From Nitrospiria bacterium (GTDB taxonomy: Bacteria > Nitrospirota > Nitrospiria > JACQBZ01), in assembly GCA_919901335.1 (NCBI GenBank), contig CAKKOZ010000091.1:1-30545 (forward strand): DNA of 30,545 bases. The letters run 5' to 3'. A program made the translations under genes and the position numbers. The first letter of the stretch is position 1. Every line of letters begins with the position of its first letter. This document shows, one piece after another, positions 23,476-30,545 of this stretch. The notes below the pieces were generated by a model. That model searched no databases and was not told the origin of the DNA. It saw only the letters and a list, made by a program, of their open reading frames with translations.

Positions 23476-26400
23476 TTAGAGGAGGCTTTGCAAGTAGTTT
23501 TTTACGACCGAAAAGAGCGTCGGCCAGTCGGCCTGTTCCGTCTCGTTCAGCCGCAGCCTCACGCTGAATTCCGAGACGAGCGTGAGGCGTTTTGAGGCGT
23601 CTGACAAAAGCCGTCGGATCTGCGCATCCGTCAAGGGTCGGGCCGGGTCGAAGGCGATCAGGATTCCGTCTCGAGTCGAATCGAGCTTATGGATCTTCAT
23701 CCGCCGGGCCAGCAACTTGATCATCACAACCTGCAGCAGGTGTTGAACGGGCTCCGGCAGTGCGCCGTAGCGGTCCTCCAGTTCGGCCTGGAAGGCGGTC
23801 CACTCGGATTCGGTTTTAAGACCCGAAAGCCGCTTGTAGACCGCGAGGCGTTGATAGGTGTCCGGGATGTAGCTTTCCGGGATGAAGGCCGAGACGTTTA
23901 GGTTTAAGATCGGTTCGATCTCCGGCTCAACCGTTTCACCTCTGAGCTCTTGAATGCAGTTCTCGATCAGTTGGAGGTAATAGTCGAACCCGACCGCCGC
24001 AATATGGCCGGACTGCTGTTTTCCGAGAAAGTTTCCGGAACCCCGGATCTCCAGATCGCGCGCGGCGATTCGAAACCCGGCGCCTAATTCGCAGAACTCC
24101 TGGATCGCCTGGATTCGGGTCCGGGCCTCTTCGGTCAATCCTCGATCGGACGGGACGAGGAGGTAGGCATAGGCCTGATGTCCCGACCGTCCGACGCGCC
24201 CGCGGAGCTGGTAAAGATCGGCCAGCCCGAACCGGTGGGCGTCGTTGATCAGGATCGTGTTGGCCGTCGGGATGTCGAGGCCCGATTCGATGATCGTGGT
24301 GGTCAAAAGGACGTTTGTTTCCTGATGCACGAATTTCCACATCACCTGTTCCAGTTCCCGTTCGTGCATCCGGCCGTGCGCGACCGCGAGCTTCGCCTCC
24401 GGCACCAGTTCCCTTAGGAGGGTGCCGATCCGCTCGATGTCATGGACGCGGTTATGGACGAAAAAGACCTGTCCGCCCCGCGCCAGCTCCCGGAGGATGG
24501 CGTTCCGTATCACCGGCCGGTCGAAGCGCGTCAGGATCGTCCGGATGGCAAGACGGTCGGCCGGGGGCGTTTCGATGATCGAGAGTTCGCGTATTCCGGT
24601 CAGCGCCATCTGGAGCGTCCGGGGAATGGGCGTCGCGCTGAGCGTCAAGGTGTCCACCGTCTTTCGGATCTCCTTGAGTTTCTCCTTGTGGGAGACGCCG
24701 AACCGCTGTTCTTCATCCACGACCAGCAGCCCGAGGTCGTGAAAGACGACGTCCTTTTGAAGCAGCCGATGGGTGCCGATGACGATGTCCACCTTGCCCG
24801 CCGCTAGGTCCGACAGAACCGCCTTCTGTTCTTTCGCGGTCCGGAACCGGCTGAGCGTCTCGATGCGGACCGGAAAGGGAGCGAACCGTTCCCGGAAGGT
24901 TTCCCCGTGCTGCTGCGCCAGCAGGGTCGTCGGCACCAGGATGGCGACCTGCTTTCCGTCCATCACGGCCTTGAACGCGGCCCGCATCGCCACCTCGGTC
25001 TTCCCGTAGCCGACATCCCCGCAGATCAGCCGGTCCATCGGCCGCGGCTCTTCCATGTTATTTGTTACATCCTCGATTGCCTTGAGCTGGTCGGGGGTTT
25101 CATCAAAGGCGAAGGCGGCATCGAACTCGCGGGCCCATGCCGACTCTTTTGAGAAGGCATGTCCCGGGCTCATCTCCCGCACGGCGTACAGCTCCACGAT
25201 CTCCTTCGCCATCGTCTCGACCGCCTTCTGGATGCGTTGTGTCGTCCGCGCCCAGGTGATCCCGCCTAATCGGTCCAGCTTGGGACGGTGACCTTCGACG
25301 CCGGAATACTTTTGGACCAGGTTCAGACGGTCCACGGGCAGGTAAAGCGTATCGCCGCCGAGATAATGGAGGATCATAAAGTCGCTTTCAAATCCCTGGA
25401 TCGAGAGCCGCTTCAAGCCCTCGTAGCGTGCGATTCCATGTTGAACGTGAACGATGTAGTCGCCCGCCTCCAGGTCTTCCAGCGACGATAGAAAGTGAGC
25501 CCGTTTGAGTTTCGGCGGCGGACGGTGTTTGACGCCCCTTCCGAAGAGATCCTCATCCGTCAGCAGGGCGAGGCGGTTTGCAAGATCAACAAATCCGGAC
25601 GACAGTGCGCCGACCGCGATCGAAAAGGGGCGTGGGGAACGCAGTGGGGAAGCCGGGGTTGTTTCGGCGTTGGGCCACGCCTCCGCCGGCAGATCATGGT
25701 CGCGGAACAAATCCGTCAGCCGGTCTCTCTGAACCGGGGTCTTGGCAATGAAAATAACGCGGGCCTTCCGTCTTAAATCGTCCGCCGTCTTGAGCGCGGC
25801 CGAGAGCGGCGTGCCTTTCATGCCCAGGCCGAGGCTTTCGGGTGAGCGCGTCGAGAATGAAAGCAGGTCCGTGTCCGATTCGGTTTCCAGATGACTTGTC
25901 TCAAGAACGATGGATCGTCCCGATGAAAGCCGCCGGTTTAATTCATCCGGCGTCAGATACAAATGGGACGGGTTTCGTTGACCGGTTGGAGCCGCGGACC
26001 GGGCCAGCCGGACCTCGGTATGAAATTCCTCCATCCGATCCTGCAGGCTGCCGGGCTCGTCCAGCACAAACCGTGTTTCCGGTGGGAGGTGGTCCATCAC
26101 CGTGGTCTTCGCCTTCTCGTTCGGCTCATGCGCCGGAAGAATGCGGGCCTCGGACGGTGTCGCGGCCGAGATCTGCGTCTCTGGAGCAAAGATCCGGATC
26201 GTCTCGATCCGATCGCCGGACCACTCAATTCGCAACGGCTCGTCGTGTGCGGTTGAGAAGAGATCCATGATCCCGCCGCGCACGCTGAACTCTCCGGGAT
26301 GCTCGACCAATTCGGTGCGAGAGTAGCCGAGCTCAATCAGTGATTCCATCAGGTCGTCACGATTGGTGGTCTGCCCGCCGGCCAGTAACAGGATTGAATC

Positions 26401-26862
26401 TCGCAATGCGTCCGGAGCGATCACCCGCTGCATCACGGCCGGGATGGAGGCAACCAGAACCTTCAATTGATTTTCAGTGATGCGCCATAACGCCTGCATC
26501 CGCTGTCGAATCAGGTCGGGATGCGGAGAGGTCAGCTCATAGGGAAGTGTTTCCGTGGAAGGAAAAAGAATCGCACCATCGGACGGCCGCCCGATCAGGT
26601 TTAACCAGCAAACGAGATCCTGATGAAACGACTCGGCCTGCGCGTCCGTGGCGGTCAAAACAAAAAACGGGGCGTTTATTTCATCCGCCAATCCGGCGAC
26701 CACGGCCGCCTTGGCCGAGCCCCAGAGGCCGGAAAAAACGATCCGCCGCCGGTTGCTTCGGATCATTTGAAGCGCGGGCTTGATGAGGGGTTTTAGGAGT
26801 GATGGGTGTTTTTTTCTGAGGGTTCGGATCGGTTCATAAGATCGGACAAACGCACTGCACAC
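23476..26862 (-). CDS. mfd: Transcription-repair coupling factor Mfd
   Basis: Removes RNA polymerase stalled at DNA lesions and recruits UvrA. 1128 residues, full length. The N-terminal UvrB-like region has VFSGLWGSAKAAVVAGLADE and SVRGGIMDLFSTAHDEP. The RNA-polymerase-interacting (CarD-like) region shows GDYIVHVQHGIARYEGL. The RecG-like motor has Walker A GDVGYGKT (about 615-622), DEEQRFGVSHKEKLKEIRK (DEEQ from 716), LSATPIPRTLQMALTGIREL and QLRGRVGRSGHQAYAYLL, followed by the C-terminal TRCF domain. The start is GTG, 4 nt after the HEPN stop with AAGG about 9 nt upstream. It heads an operon with two periplasmic foldases. Confidence 0.96.
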   Translation of the reverse strand: MCSAFVRSYEPIRTLRKKHPSLLKPLIKPALQMIRSNRRRIVFSGLWGSAKAAVVAGLADEINAPFFVLTATDAQAESFHQDLVCWLNLIGRPSDGAILFPSTETLPYELTSPHPDLIRQRMQALWRITENQLKVLVASIPAVMQRVIAPDALRDSILLLAGGQTTNRDDLMESLIELGYSRTELVEHPGEFSVRGGIMDLFSTAHDEPLRIEWSGDRIETIRIFAPETQISAATPSEARILPAHEPNEKAKTTVMDHLPPETRFVLDEPGSLQDRMEEFHTEVRLARSAAPTGQRNPSHLYLTPDELNRRLSSGRSIVLETSHLETESDTDLLSFSTRSPESLGLGMKGTPLSAALKTADDLRRKARVIFIAKTPVQRDRLTDLFRDHDLPAEAWPNAETTPASPLRSPRPFSIAVGALSSGFVDLANRLALLTDEDLFGRGVKHRPPPKLKRAHFLSSLEDLEAGDYIVHVQHGIARYEGLKRLSIQGFESDFMILHYLGGDTLYLPVDRLNLVQKYSGVEGHRPKLDRLGGITWARTTQRIQKAVETMAKEIVELYAVREMSPGHAFSKESAWAREFDAAFAFDETPDQLKAIEDVTNNMEEPRPMDRLICGDVGYGKTEVAMRAAFKAVMDGKQVAILVPTTLLAQQHGETFRERFAPFPVRIETLSRFRTAKEQKAVLSDLAAGKVDIVIGTHRLLQKDVVFHDLGLLVVDEEQRFGVSHKEKLKEIRKTVDTLTLSATPIPRTLQMALTGIRELSIIETPPADRLAIRTILTRFDRPVIRNAILRELARGGQVFFVHNRVHDIERIGTLLRELVPEAKLAVAHGRMHERELEQVMWKFVHQETNVLLTTTIIESGLDIPTANTILINDAHRFGLADLYQLRGRVGRSGHQAYAYLLVPSDRGLTEEARTRIQAIQEFCELGAGFRIAARDLEIRGSGNFLGKQQSGHIAAVGFDYYLQLIENCIQELRGETVEPEIEPILNLNVSAFIPESYIPDTYQRLAVYKRLSGLKTESEWTAFQAELEDRYGALPEPVQHLLQVVMIKLLARRMKIHKLDSTRDGILIAFDPARPLTDAQIRRLLSDASKRLTLVSEFSVRLRLNETEQADWPTLFSVVKNYLQSLL

Positions 26863-26866
26863 GGTT

Positions 26867-27292
26867 TTAGCCTTGTCGCCCGCTGATTTGCAACTCTTTA
26901 TCCGAGAATCCCTTTTTCAGGAGATGCTTGCGGACTCGGTCGAGGAAATCCCGGCTCCGGCGGCATTCCTGCAGAGCTTCCTCTTTCGAAAAAGAGAGTT
27001 CGGCATCGTAATCCGCCGCGAGGCGATCGTCGAGCCCTTCCGATAGATGGGCCGACCATTCCGACTCGATCTCACCCGTCCGGATCAGATGAAGGGCAAA
27101 CATCCTCCGAACTCCGGCATGGCTTTCGGCGGTCACACCCTCCACGAACAGTGCTGCCTTTGCTCCATGTAGTGCAGCATAATAGGCCCGTGACACCGCA
27201 TCTGCATGATAACCTTGCTCTGCAAGGAGCCCGGCTGCCCGAAGCGACTCGTCGGCACGGCGCCATTCTGCAACGACCAGATTCTTCTTCAT
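26867..27292 (-). CDS. HEPN-domain toxin of an MNT-HEPN pair
   Basis: A 141-residue HEPN protein, predicted RNase toxin or its AMPylation target in type VII toxin-antitoxin modules. The HEPN core reads DAVSRAYYAALHGAKAALF, containing the R-X6-H motif (R35, H42) that forms the RNase site in this superfamily. The rest is helical. The ATG overlaps the stop of the nucleotidyltransferase gene as ATGA, so translation is coupled. The next gene, mfd, starts 4 nt later, so mfd may be partly transcribed from the toxin-antitoxin promoter. Activity is inferred from motif and neighbour only. Confidence 0.82.
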   Translation of the reverse strand: MKKNLVVAEWRRADESLRAAGLLAEQGYHADAVSRAYYAALHGAKAALFVEGVTAESHAGVRRMFALHLIRTGEIESEWSAHLSEGLDDRLAADYDAELSFSKEEALQECRRSRDFLDRVRKHLLKKGFSDKELQISGRQG

Positions 27293-27621
27293 CACACCGG
27301 CACCGCGTCTCGCTCCACCGCTTCGAGGAAGGCCGAACCGCTCTTTCGCCGGTTCTCCCACTCCGTCTCGGTGTAGGCCAGGATGGACGGCACGGCCTCG
27401 GAGGCCGCGGCCAACAAGTAGCCGATCCGCCTCAGATCCCGTTTAAGGTGCGCGGCGTCGTTTTTTACAATGAGAAGCAGGTCGAGATCGCTGTCCGGAC
27501 CGGCCTCCCCACGCGCCTTGGAGCCGTAGATCACCATTCGCGCCACGGCCCCCGGATGCCGTTCTTCAAGCGCGCTACGATAGGTTGAAAGCCATGCCTG
27601 CTCTTCCGCTGTGAGCTTCAT
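27292..27621 (-). CDS. Minimal nucleotidyltransferase (MNT antitoxin)
   Basis: A 109-residue nucleotidyltransferase-fold protein. The active-site motif is YGSKARGEAGPDSDLDLLL, exactly GS-X10-DXD (G33, S34, D45, D47). In MntA/HepT-type systems the MNT adenylylates and silences the HEPN toxin. ATG 27621 is chosen because GGAGGT lies upstream; the frame is open for 18 more codons to 27675, but that includes the ribosome-binding site. It is the first gene of the pair, the reverse of the HepT-MntA order in Shewanella. Confidence 0.85.
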   Translation of the reverse strand: MKLTAEEQAWLSTYRSALEERHPGAVARMVIYGSKARGEAGPDSDLDLLLIVKNDAAHLKRDLRRIGYLLAAASEAVPSILAYTETEWENRRKSGSAFLEAVERDAVPV

Positions 27622-27639
27622 CAGGACTTCACCTCCGCC

Positions 27640-27674
27640 TTGACATCTGAAAGGGATCGTTGTCGAAGATGTCA
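27640..27674. repeat. Inverted repeat in the MNT leader
   Basis: TTGACATC (27640-27647) and GATGTCA (27668-27674) form a 7-bp inverted repeat with a 20-nt gap between the MNT promoter and start codon. The same half-sites occur as a tight palindrome at 28528-28548. It could be an operator or an RNA hairpin. Confidence 0.5.
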
Positions 27675-27681
27675 CGGTCCT

Positions 27682-27690
27682 ATTATGGCA
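27682..27690 (-). promoter_or_regulatory. Extended -10 promoter candidate for MNT-HEPN
   Basis: On the minus strand TGC-CATAAT (27690-27682) resembles an extended -10, with only a poor -35 (TACAAA-like) 17 nt upstream in an A-rich tract. It would give a leader of about 55 nt containing the inverted repeat. Confidence 0.4.
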
Positions 27691-27736
27691 TATTTCGGTC
27701 TTTTTTTGTAGACACCAGCGAAACCCCGCCGCTCCG

Positions 27737-27813
27737 GCCCAACGCGCTGAACCAAGCCGCCGCCCACCGAGCTAAGTAAAGAGCATGACCAGCTTAATCC
27801 CGGTCGGTTGGAT
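27737..27813. other. attC-like integron recombination site, first copy
   Basis: A 77-bp element bounded by GCCCAAC (27737-27743; RYYYAAC core) and GTTGGAT (27807-27813; GTTRRRY core), which can pair over CCAAC/GTTGG. Inside lie GAACCAAGC and GCTTAATC, partly complementary (AAGC/GCTT and GA/TC, one extra base in the first), at spacings like those of the aadA attC. Either strand can be read as the top strand. It sits 20 nt beyond the stop of the orphan gene. No integrase gene is in the window. Confidence 0.4.
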
Positions 27814-27833
27814 GAATTTGGTGAGGCCATTTT

Positions 27834-28415
27834 TTAGTTAAAGCGGTCGTAAAGTGATCTATGTTCCGTCTTTACCCATGATAGAAACTTGTGCGGGTTG
27901 TGTGAAAAATCACGCGTAAGTTTCTTGATCAGAACCTCGGACGTTGGTTCCCCACTTCCCAGTTGACCAGTAGGGGCATAATCTATAATTTCTTTAACTT
28001 TTTGATGCGCGGTTCTGGTATAACTCAGAGTGCGGTAGGCTGAGAGATCAGTAACACGTGAATGATGTGCCCTGCGCTTTTCCCTGTTGTGGGGTAGGCG
28101 GCCAAGCAACTTGAAAATAAGTTTAAAGGCGAACTGAGTCGCAGCGTTAGCAATTTGTTCTTTGGATTTCGCATCTCGAATAGCGTCAACTGCATTAGTA
28201 CAGTGTTCCATCATGTTTTCTTTATGTCGGTCGTCTCCCGTGACGTTTTTCTCGATTGCCGTCCGAATGGTACCAAACAATTGCATGAGTTCGTGCTTCC
28301 ACCTCCGAATAGGTTTGCGTGTCGCTGCACCGTTGTGACCATACCATCCGTAAATGGAGGCCATTAAGTTCTCGAAACCCAGATCAGCATATATAGTTTC
28401 AGGTTCTTTTCTCAT
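27834..28415 (-). CDS. Orphan protein of unknown function
   Basis: Not recognised. 193 residues, basic, mostly helical, with no signal peptide or membrane segment. Notable stretches are ASIYGWYGHNGAATRKPIRR, LGRLPHNREKRRAHHSRVTD and the end HNPHKFLSWVKTEHRSLYDR. It has many His, Arg and Lys residues, so nucleic-acid binding is possible but not shown. The ATG lacks a clear ribosome-binding site. The gene is tightly framed by two attC-like elements, 9 nt before the start and 20 nt after the stop, as in an integron cassette. Its base composition is less GC-rich than the core genes on the left, supporting transfer. Confidence 0.6.
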   Translation of the reverse strand: MRKEPETIYADLGFENLMASIYGWYGHNGAATRKPIRRWKHELMQLFGTIRTAIEKNVTGDDRHKENMMEHCTNAVDAIRDAKSKEQIANAATQFAFKLIFKLLGRLPHNREKRRAHHSRVTDLSAYRTLSYTRTAHQKVKEIIDYAPTGQLGSGEPTSEVLIKKLTRDFSHNPHKFLSWVKTEHRSLYDRFN

Positions 28416-28424
28416 ATTAAGATT

Positions 28425-28493
28425 GCCACAACGCCTAAAAGCTGAACCGCCGCCTATCGCTTCATGAGCGACACGAGATATGCTGTTGTATGC
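28425..28493. other. attC-like element, second copy (degenerate)
   Basis: About 69 bp bounded by CCACAAC (28426-28432) and GTTGTAT (28485-28491), able to pair ACAAC/GTTGT. It shares GCTGAACC followed by CCGCCGCC with the first copy, at similar distance from the left core. A small perfect hairpin (TCGCT/AGCGA type) lies inside. The core deviates from RYYYAAC, so this copy is less certain. Confidence 0.3.
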
Positions 28494-28514
28494 GGTCGGC
28501 CTCGTAAAACATGA

Positions 28515-28548
28515 GTCAAGAAGAGACTTGACATCTTTTTGATGTCAA
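28515..28548. repeat. Nested palindromes with GTCAAG half-sites
   Basis: A perfect 8-bp inverted repeat, TTGACATC-TTTTT-GATGTCAA (28528-28548), overlaps a second one, GTCAAG (28515-28520) and CTTGAC (28527-28532) with a 6-nt gap. The block lies upstream of the orphan gene and downstream of the TPR gene, and looks like an operator array. Confidence 0.5.
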
Positions 28549-28594
28549 AGTAAAGACTCTGCTTTTGCGTGTGTTCCTTGCCCACTTGTAATAT

Positions 28595-28615
28595 AAAAGA
28601 ACAACACGGTTTTTC
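28595..28615 (-). terminator. Possible intrinsic terminator after kinase-TPR module
   Basis: On the minus strand, 5 nt after the TPR stop, GAAAAAC (28615-28609) can pair with GTTGTTC (28605-28599) with one mismatch and a 3-nt loop, followed by TTTT (28598-28595) and ATATT. The stem is AT-rich, so strength is uncertain. Confidence 0.4.
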
Positions 28616-28620
28616 ATCAA

Positions 28621-29487
28621 TCAGGAAAATTTACTGGCAAAATCTTGGTAAATTTTATATCCATCTTTGGCTTTCTCAGATTTTAGTCGCTCTACATATT
28701 CGCTTTCCTCGCGTCTTATTGATTCTACGCGTCTTGAATAGAATTTCATCTGTCGCATAAATAAAAGAGCTGTTGCGCAGAAGGCAATGCTGGCATAGTC
28801 CATCGGGCTGTCTTTTATTACAATCTGCAAGCATTCTACGATATTTTCTAGGTCAGCATCTTTGATGTCTTTGTCAAGGTCAACACCTTTTTGAAACACT
28901 TCAAAAAACAAACAGTGACCATTCACTCTTGAGGCTGTGGGACAATCATTCACAGTTTGTAATCTTTTAAGGGCATATTGTCTGGCAAGTTGAAAATCTT
29001 GCTTTCTAAAATAAATTGAGCATAAATCACAAAAAACAGCGGATACCATAACCTCGTAAGTCCTATCATCTATACGCACTTCTTTGGGCCTAGGTGCATT
29101 TAAAGCTAACTGATAATATTTCAGTGCGGTTTGAATATCTTTTCTATCATTATGGTAAAGAGATCCAAGATTAGCGTAAACTTCAACCAGTGGATAATCC
29201 TGCCTTTGCGCATGTTCAGTTAATATTTTATTGAATTGCAATTCCGCTCCATCAATATCTCCACTATGCGCCAAAGTAGTTCCTAAAATTGTTTTAGCAG
29301 GCAGATAGGCCGGGTATTTTCTTATTGCTTCCTTCAATAGACTTATCGCTTTATCGTATTGCTTCAGGTTGCGATAAGATATCGCCTGATCTACTATCTG
29401 CATGGCAGTCATTTGTTCATGAATTTTATGGAAGATTTTATCTCTGTCCGATTTCTCTTCTTTTTTTAAAAAATCAAAAAGACCCAT
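28621..29487 (-). CDS. TPR protein paired with kinase
   Basis: A 288-residue protein starting MGLFDFLKKEEKSDRDKIFH. The first half has about three TPR-like units (SYRNLKQYDKAISLLKEAIR, ILGTTLAHSGDIDGAELQFN, LGSLYHNDRKDIQTALKYYQ) and a further one near FCDLCSIYFRKQDFQLARQY. The C-terminal part is a helical region not recognised, with a basic, charged end. ATG 29487 has GAGGGA upstream and follows the kinase stop by 19 nt, so the two are cotranscribed. The AT-rich composition contrasts strongly with the left 27 kb. It could be a scaffold or substrate of the kinase; no function is proven. Confidence 0.75.
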   Translation of the reverse strand: MGLFDFLKKEEKSDRDKIFHKIHEQMTAMQIVDQAISYRNLKQYDKAISLLKEAIRKYPAYLPAKTILGTTLAHSGDIDGAELQFNKILTEHAQRQDYPLVEVYANLGSLYHNDRKDIQTALKYYQLALNAPRPKEVRIDDRTYEVMVSAVFCDLCSIYFRKQDFQLARQYALKRLQTVNDCPTASRVNGHCLFFEVFQKGVDLDKDIKDADLENIVECLQIVIKDSPMDYASIAFCATALLFMRQMKFYSRRVESIRREESEYVERLKSEKAKDGYKIYQDFASKFS

Positions 29488-29506
29488 TCGAGTTTCTCCC
29501 TCAAGG

Positions 29507-30451
29507 CTAACATTTATAAATATCAAAAACCAGATTCTCATAATCAGTGTATCTTTTGGACATATCTGGATGGATGCATTTCAAAATTACAGATCTGATT
29601 TTTTCATCTAAATTATGTCGTTGCAGCAAATGGTCAGCTATGTAGAAATAGTCGTGATCTATTATTTGAGAAATCAGTGGCTTGCCGGGTGAAAAATCAT
29701 AAGGAAGATGTCCAAGTAGAAGTTCAAAAAATATCATACCTAAACTGAAAACATCTGCAGTCATGTGTGTTGAGTAATCAATAAATCTTTCAGGACTCAT
29801 ATAGGGAAGAGTTCCCAGGCCAGTCATTGTATCAACAAAAGAAGGGAGCGAGTCTTTTAATAAAACATCGGGACAATATCTTCTTTGAAGATTAGCAATA
29901 CCCCAGTCACTTACAAAAAAACGGGTGTGGTCTTTTTCAAAATCAATCAATATGTTTTCCGGCTTTAAATCTTGATGGACAATCCCATGCTTCTCAAATG
30001 TCTCACAGAGACCACGAATGACATTTATGAGTATAAATTTTGCCTCACTTATTGCAAACCTGCCTTGCTCAATCTCTTCTCTTAGATTGCCATTATAAAA
30101 AGGCATCAACGCATATAGTCTGTCTTGGATAAATACAATTTTAAGCAATTTTGCAGTATTTATGACATCAATATTGATCCAAATATTTAATTCTCGCTCG
30201 AATAAAGCCTTGTTCCTTTGGACAAAAGCATTATCCTTGAAAGTTTTGGCAGCCACTTTTTCGCGGTAAATAAGTGAGTACTTATCTGCAAGACGCGGAT
30301 TGTTTTTCATAAGTGCTTCAAGAAAGGGTTCAGTAGAGGTACCAGTACCAGATACTCGGTTCAATATTAGTACTCGGCCCATGCCGCCCTCTTTTACGTT
30401 GGCTACCTCATACTCATGAAAGTCATCAAATTTAATCTTTTCTTTGATCAT
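29507..30451 (-). CDS. Divergent Hanks-type Ser/Thr protein kinase
   Basis: A 314-residue soluble kinase with no membrane segment or sensor domain. It has a Gly-rich loop KEGGMGRV (20-27), Lys69 in VAAK, a likely helix-C Glu at 85 or 87, catalytic loop HQDLKPEN (159-166) with Asp161 and Asn166, DWG at 182-184 instead of DFG, and SPE (219-221) instead of APE. The catalytic set for ATP and Mg is present, so activity is plausible. HQD instead of HRD makes it a non-RD kinase. An insertion of about 35 residues lies between the Gly-rich loop strand and the VAAK strand. The ATG has a weak ribosome-binding site. It is followed by a TPR gene. Base composition is AT-rich, typical of transferred defence or regulatory modules. 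Confidence 0.85.
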   Translation of the reverse strand: MIKEKIKFDDFHEYEVANVKEGGMGRVLILNRVSGTGTSTEPFLEALMKNNPRLADKYSLIYREKVAAKTFKDNAFVQRNKALFERELNIWINIDVINTAKLLKIVFIQDRLYALMPFYNGNLREEIEQGRFAISEAKFILINVIRGLCETFEKHGIVHQDLKPENILIDFEKDHTRFFVSDWGIANLQRRYCPDVLLKDSLPSFVDTMTGLGTLPYMSPERFIDYSTHMTADVFSLGMIFFELLLGHLPYDFSPGKPLISQIIDHDYFYIADHLLQRHNLDEKIRSVILKCIHPDMSKRYTDYENLVFDIYKC

Positions 30452-30482
30452 ATACCATATTAAATGTGTTGTTTATTCGTTT

Positions 30483-30511
30483 AAGATATCTCCACTTGCC
30501 TGTGAATGCAA
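30483..30511 (-). promoter_or_regulatory. Candidate promoter of kinase-TPR module
   Basis: On the minus strand TTGCAT (30511-30506), 17-nt spacer, TATCTT (30488-30483). Transcription would start near 30476, about 25 nt before the kinase ATG. This suggests the kinase is the first gene of its unit, although the window ends 94 nt upstream. Confidence 0.5.
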
Positions 30512-30545
30512 CTAATGGTTGTTGTATTAGAGTCAAGTCGCTTGT

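Noticed and set aside
27676..27833. tRNA or other structured RNA gene left of the orphan
   Set aside because: No tRNA arms or CCA-type end fit; the structure is better explained by an attC-like site.
27640..28548. CRISPR array or insertion sequence in the accessory region
   Set aside because: No regularly spaced repeats and no transposase gene; only two palindromic motif copies are seen.
29488..29541. Extended start of the kinase-linked TPR protein
   Set aside because: It would overlap the kinase end and skip the ribosome-binding site that serves ATG 29487.

Overview
The window looks like a chromosomal segment of a GC-rich Gram-negative bacterium. It has a TonB-dependent outer-membrane receptor, periplasmic SurA/PpiC-type chaperones and a lipoprotein signal, so an outer membrane is present. 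It also has a complete Pup-proteasome operon, which is rare outside Actinobacteria but known in some Nitrospirota-type lineages. I suggest a Nitrospirota-like organism by inference only; no rRNA or other marker here proves it.

Layout. 1-6.6 kb: a BtuB-like TonB receptor (+) faces a GYD-domain/M1-peptidase pair (-), followed by two Opp/Dpp-type permease genes (-). 6.7-8.5 kb: thiSGE (+) behind its own promoter and a ~130-nt leader. 8.5-15.0 kb: a proteasome operon (+) in the order arc/mpa, dop, pup, prcB, prcA, pafA, starting at a good sigma70-type promoter. The Pup is lysine-rich and ends Gly-Gly-Glu, so it should not need deamidation before ligation. 15.0-17.7 kb: an exported M23 peptidase, thiD, an unknown conserved-looking gene and a YbgC-type thioesterase (+). 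17.7-20.5 kb: the two Opp/Dpp ATPases and a TPR protein (-). The transporter's permeases and ATPases are thus separated by about 11 kb of oppositely oriented thi/proteasome genes. 20.6-26.9 kb: engB (+), then mfd, a PpiC lipoprotein, a SurA-like chaperone and a small TPR protein as one minus-strand operon.

26.9-30.5 kb is accessory. It starts with an MNT/HEPN toxin-antitoxin pair next to mfd. Next is a 193-residue orphan flanked by two elements resembling integron attC sites. Last is an AT-rich module of a TPR protein and a divergent Hanks-type kinase, running to the window edge. A TTGACATC/GATGTCA palindrome recurs in front of the toxin-antitoxin pair and in front of the orphan gene, hinting at shared control or recombination. 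This last region is the best candidate for something undescribed, but no function can be proven from sequence alone.
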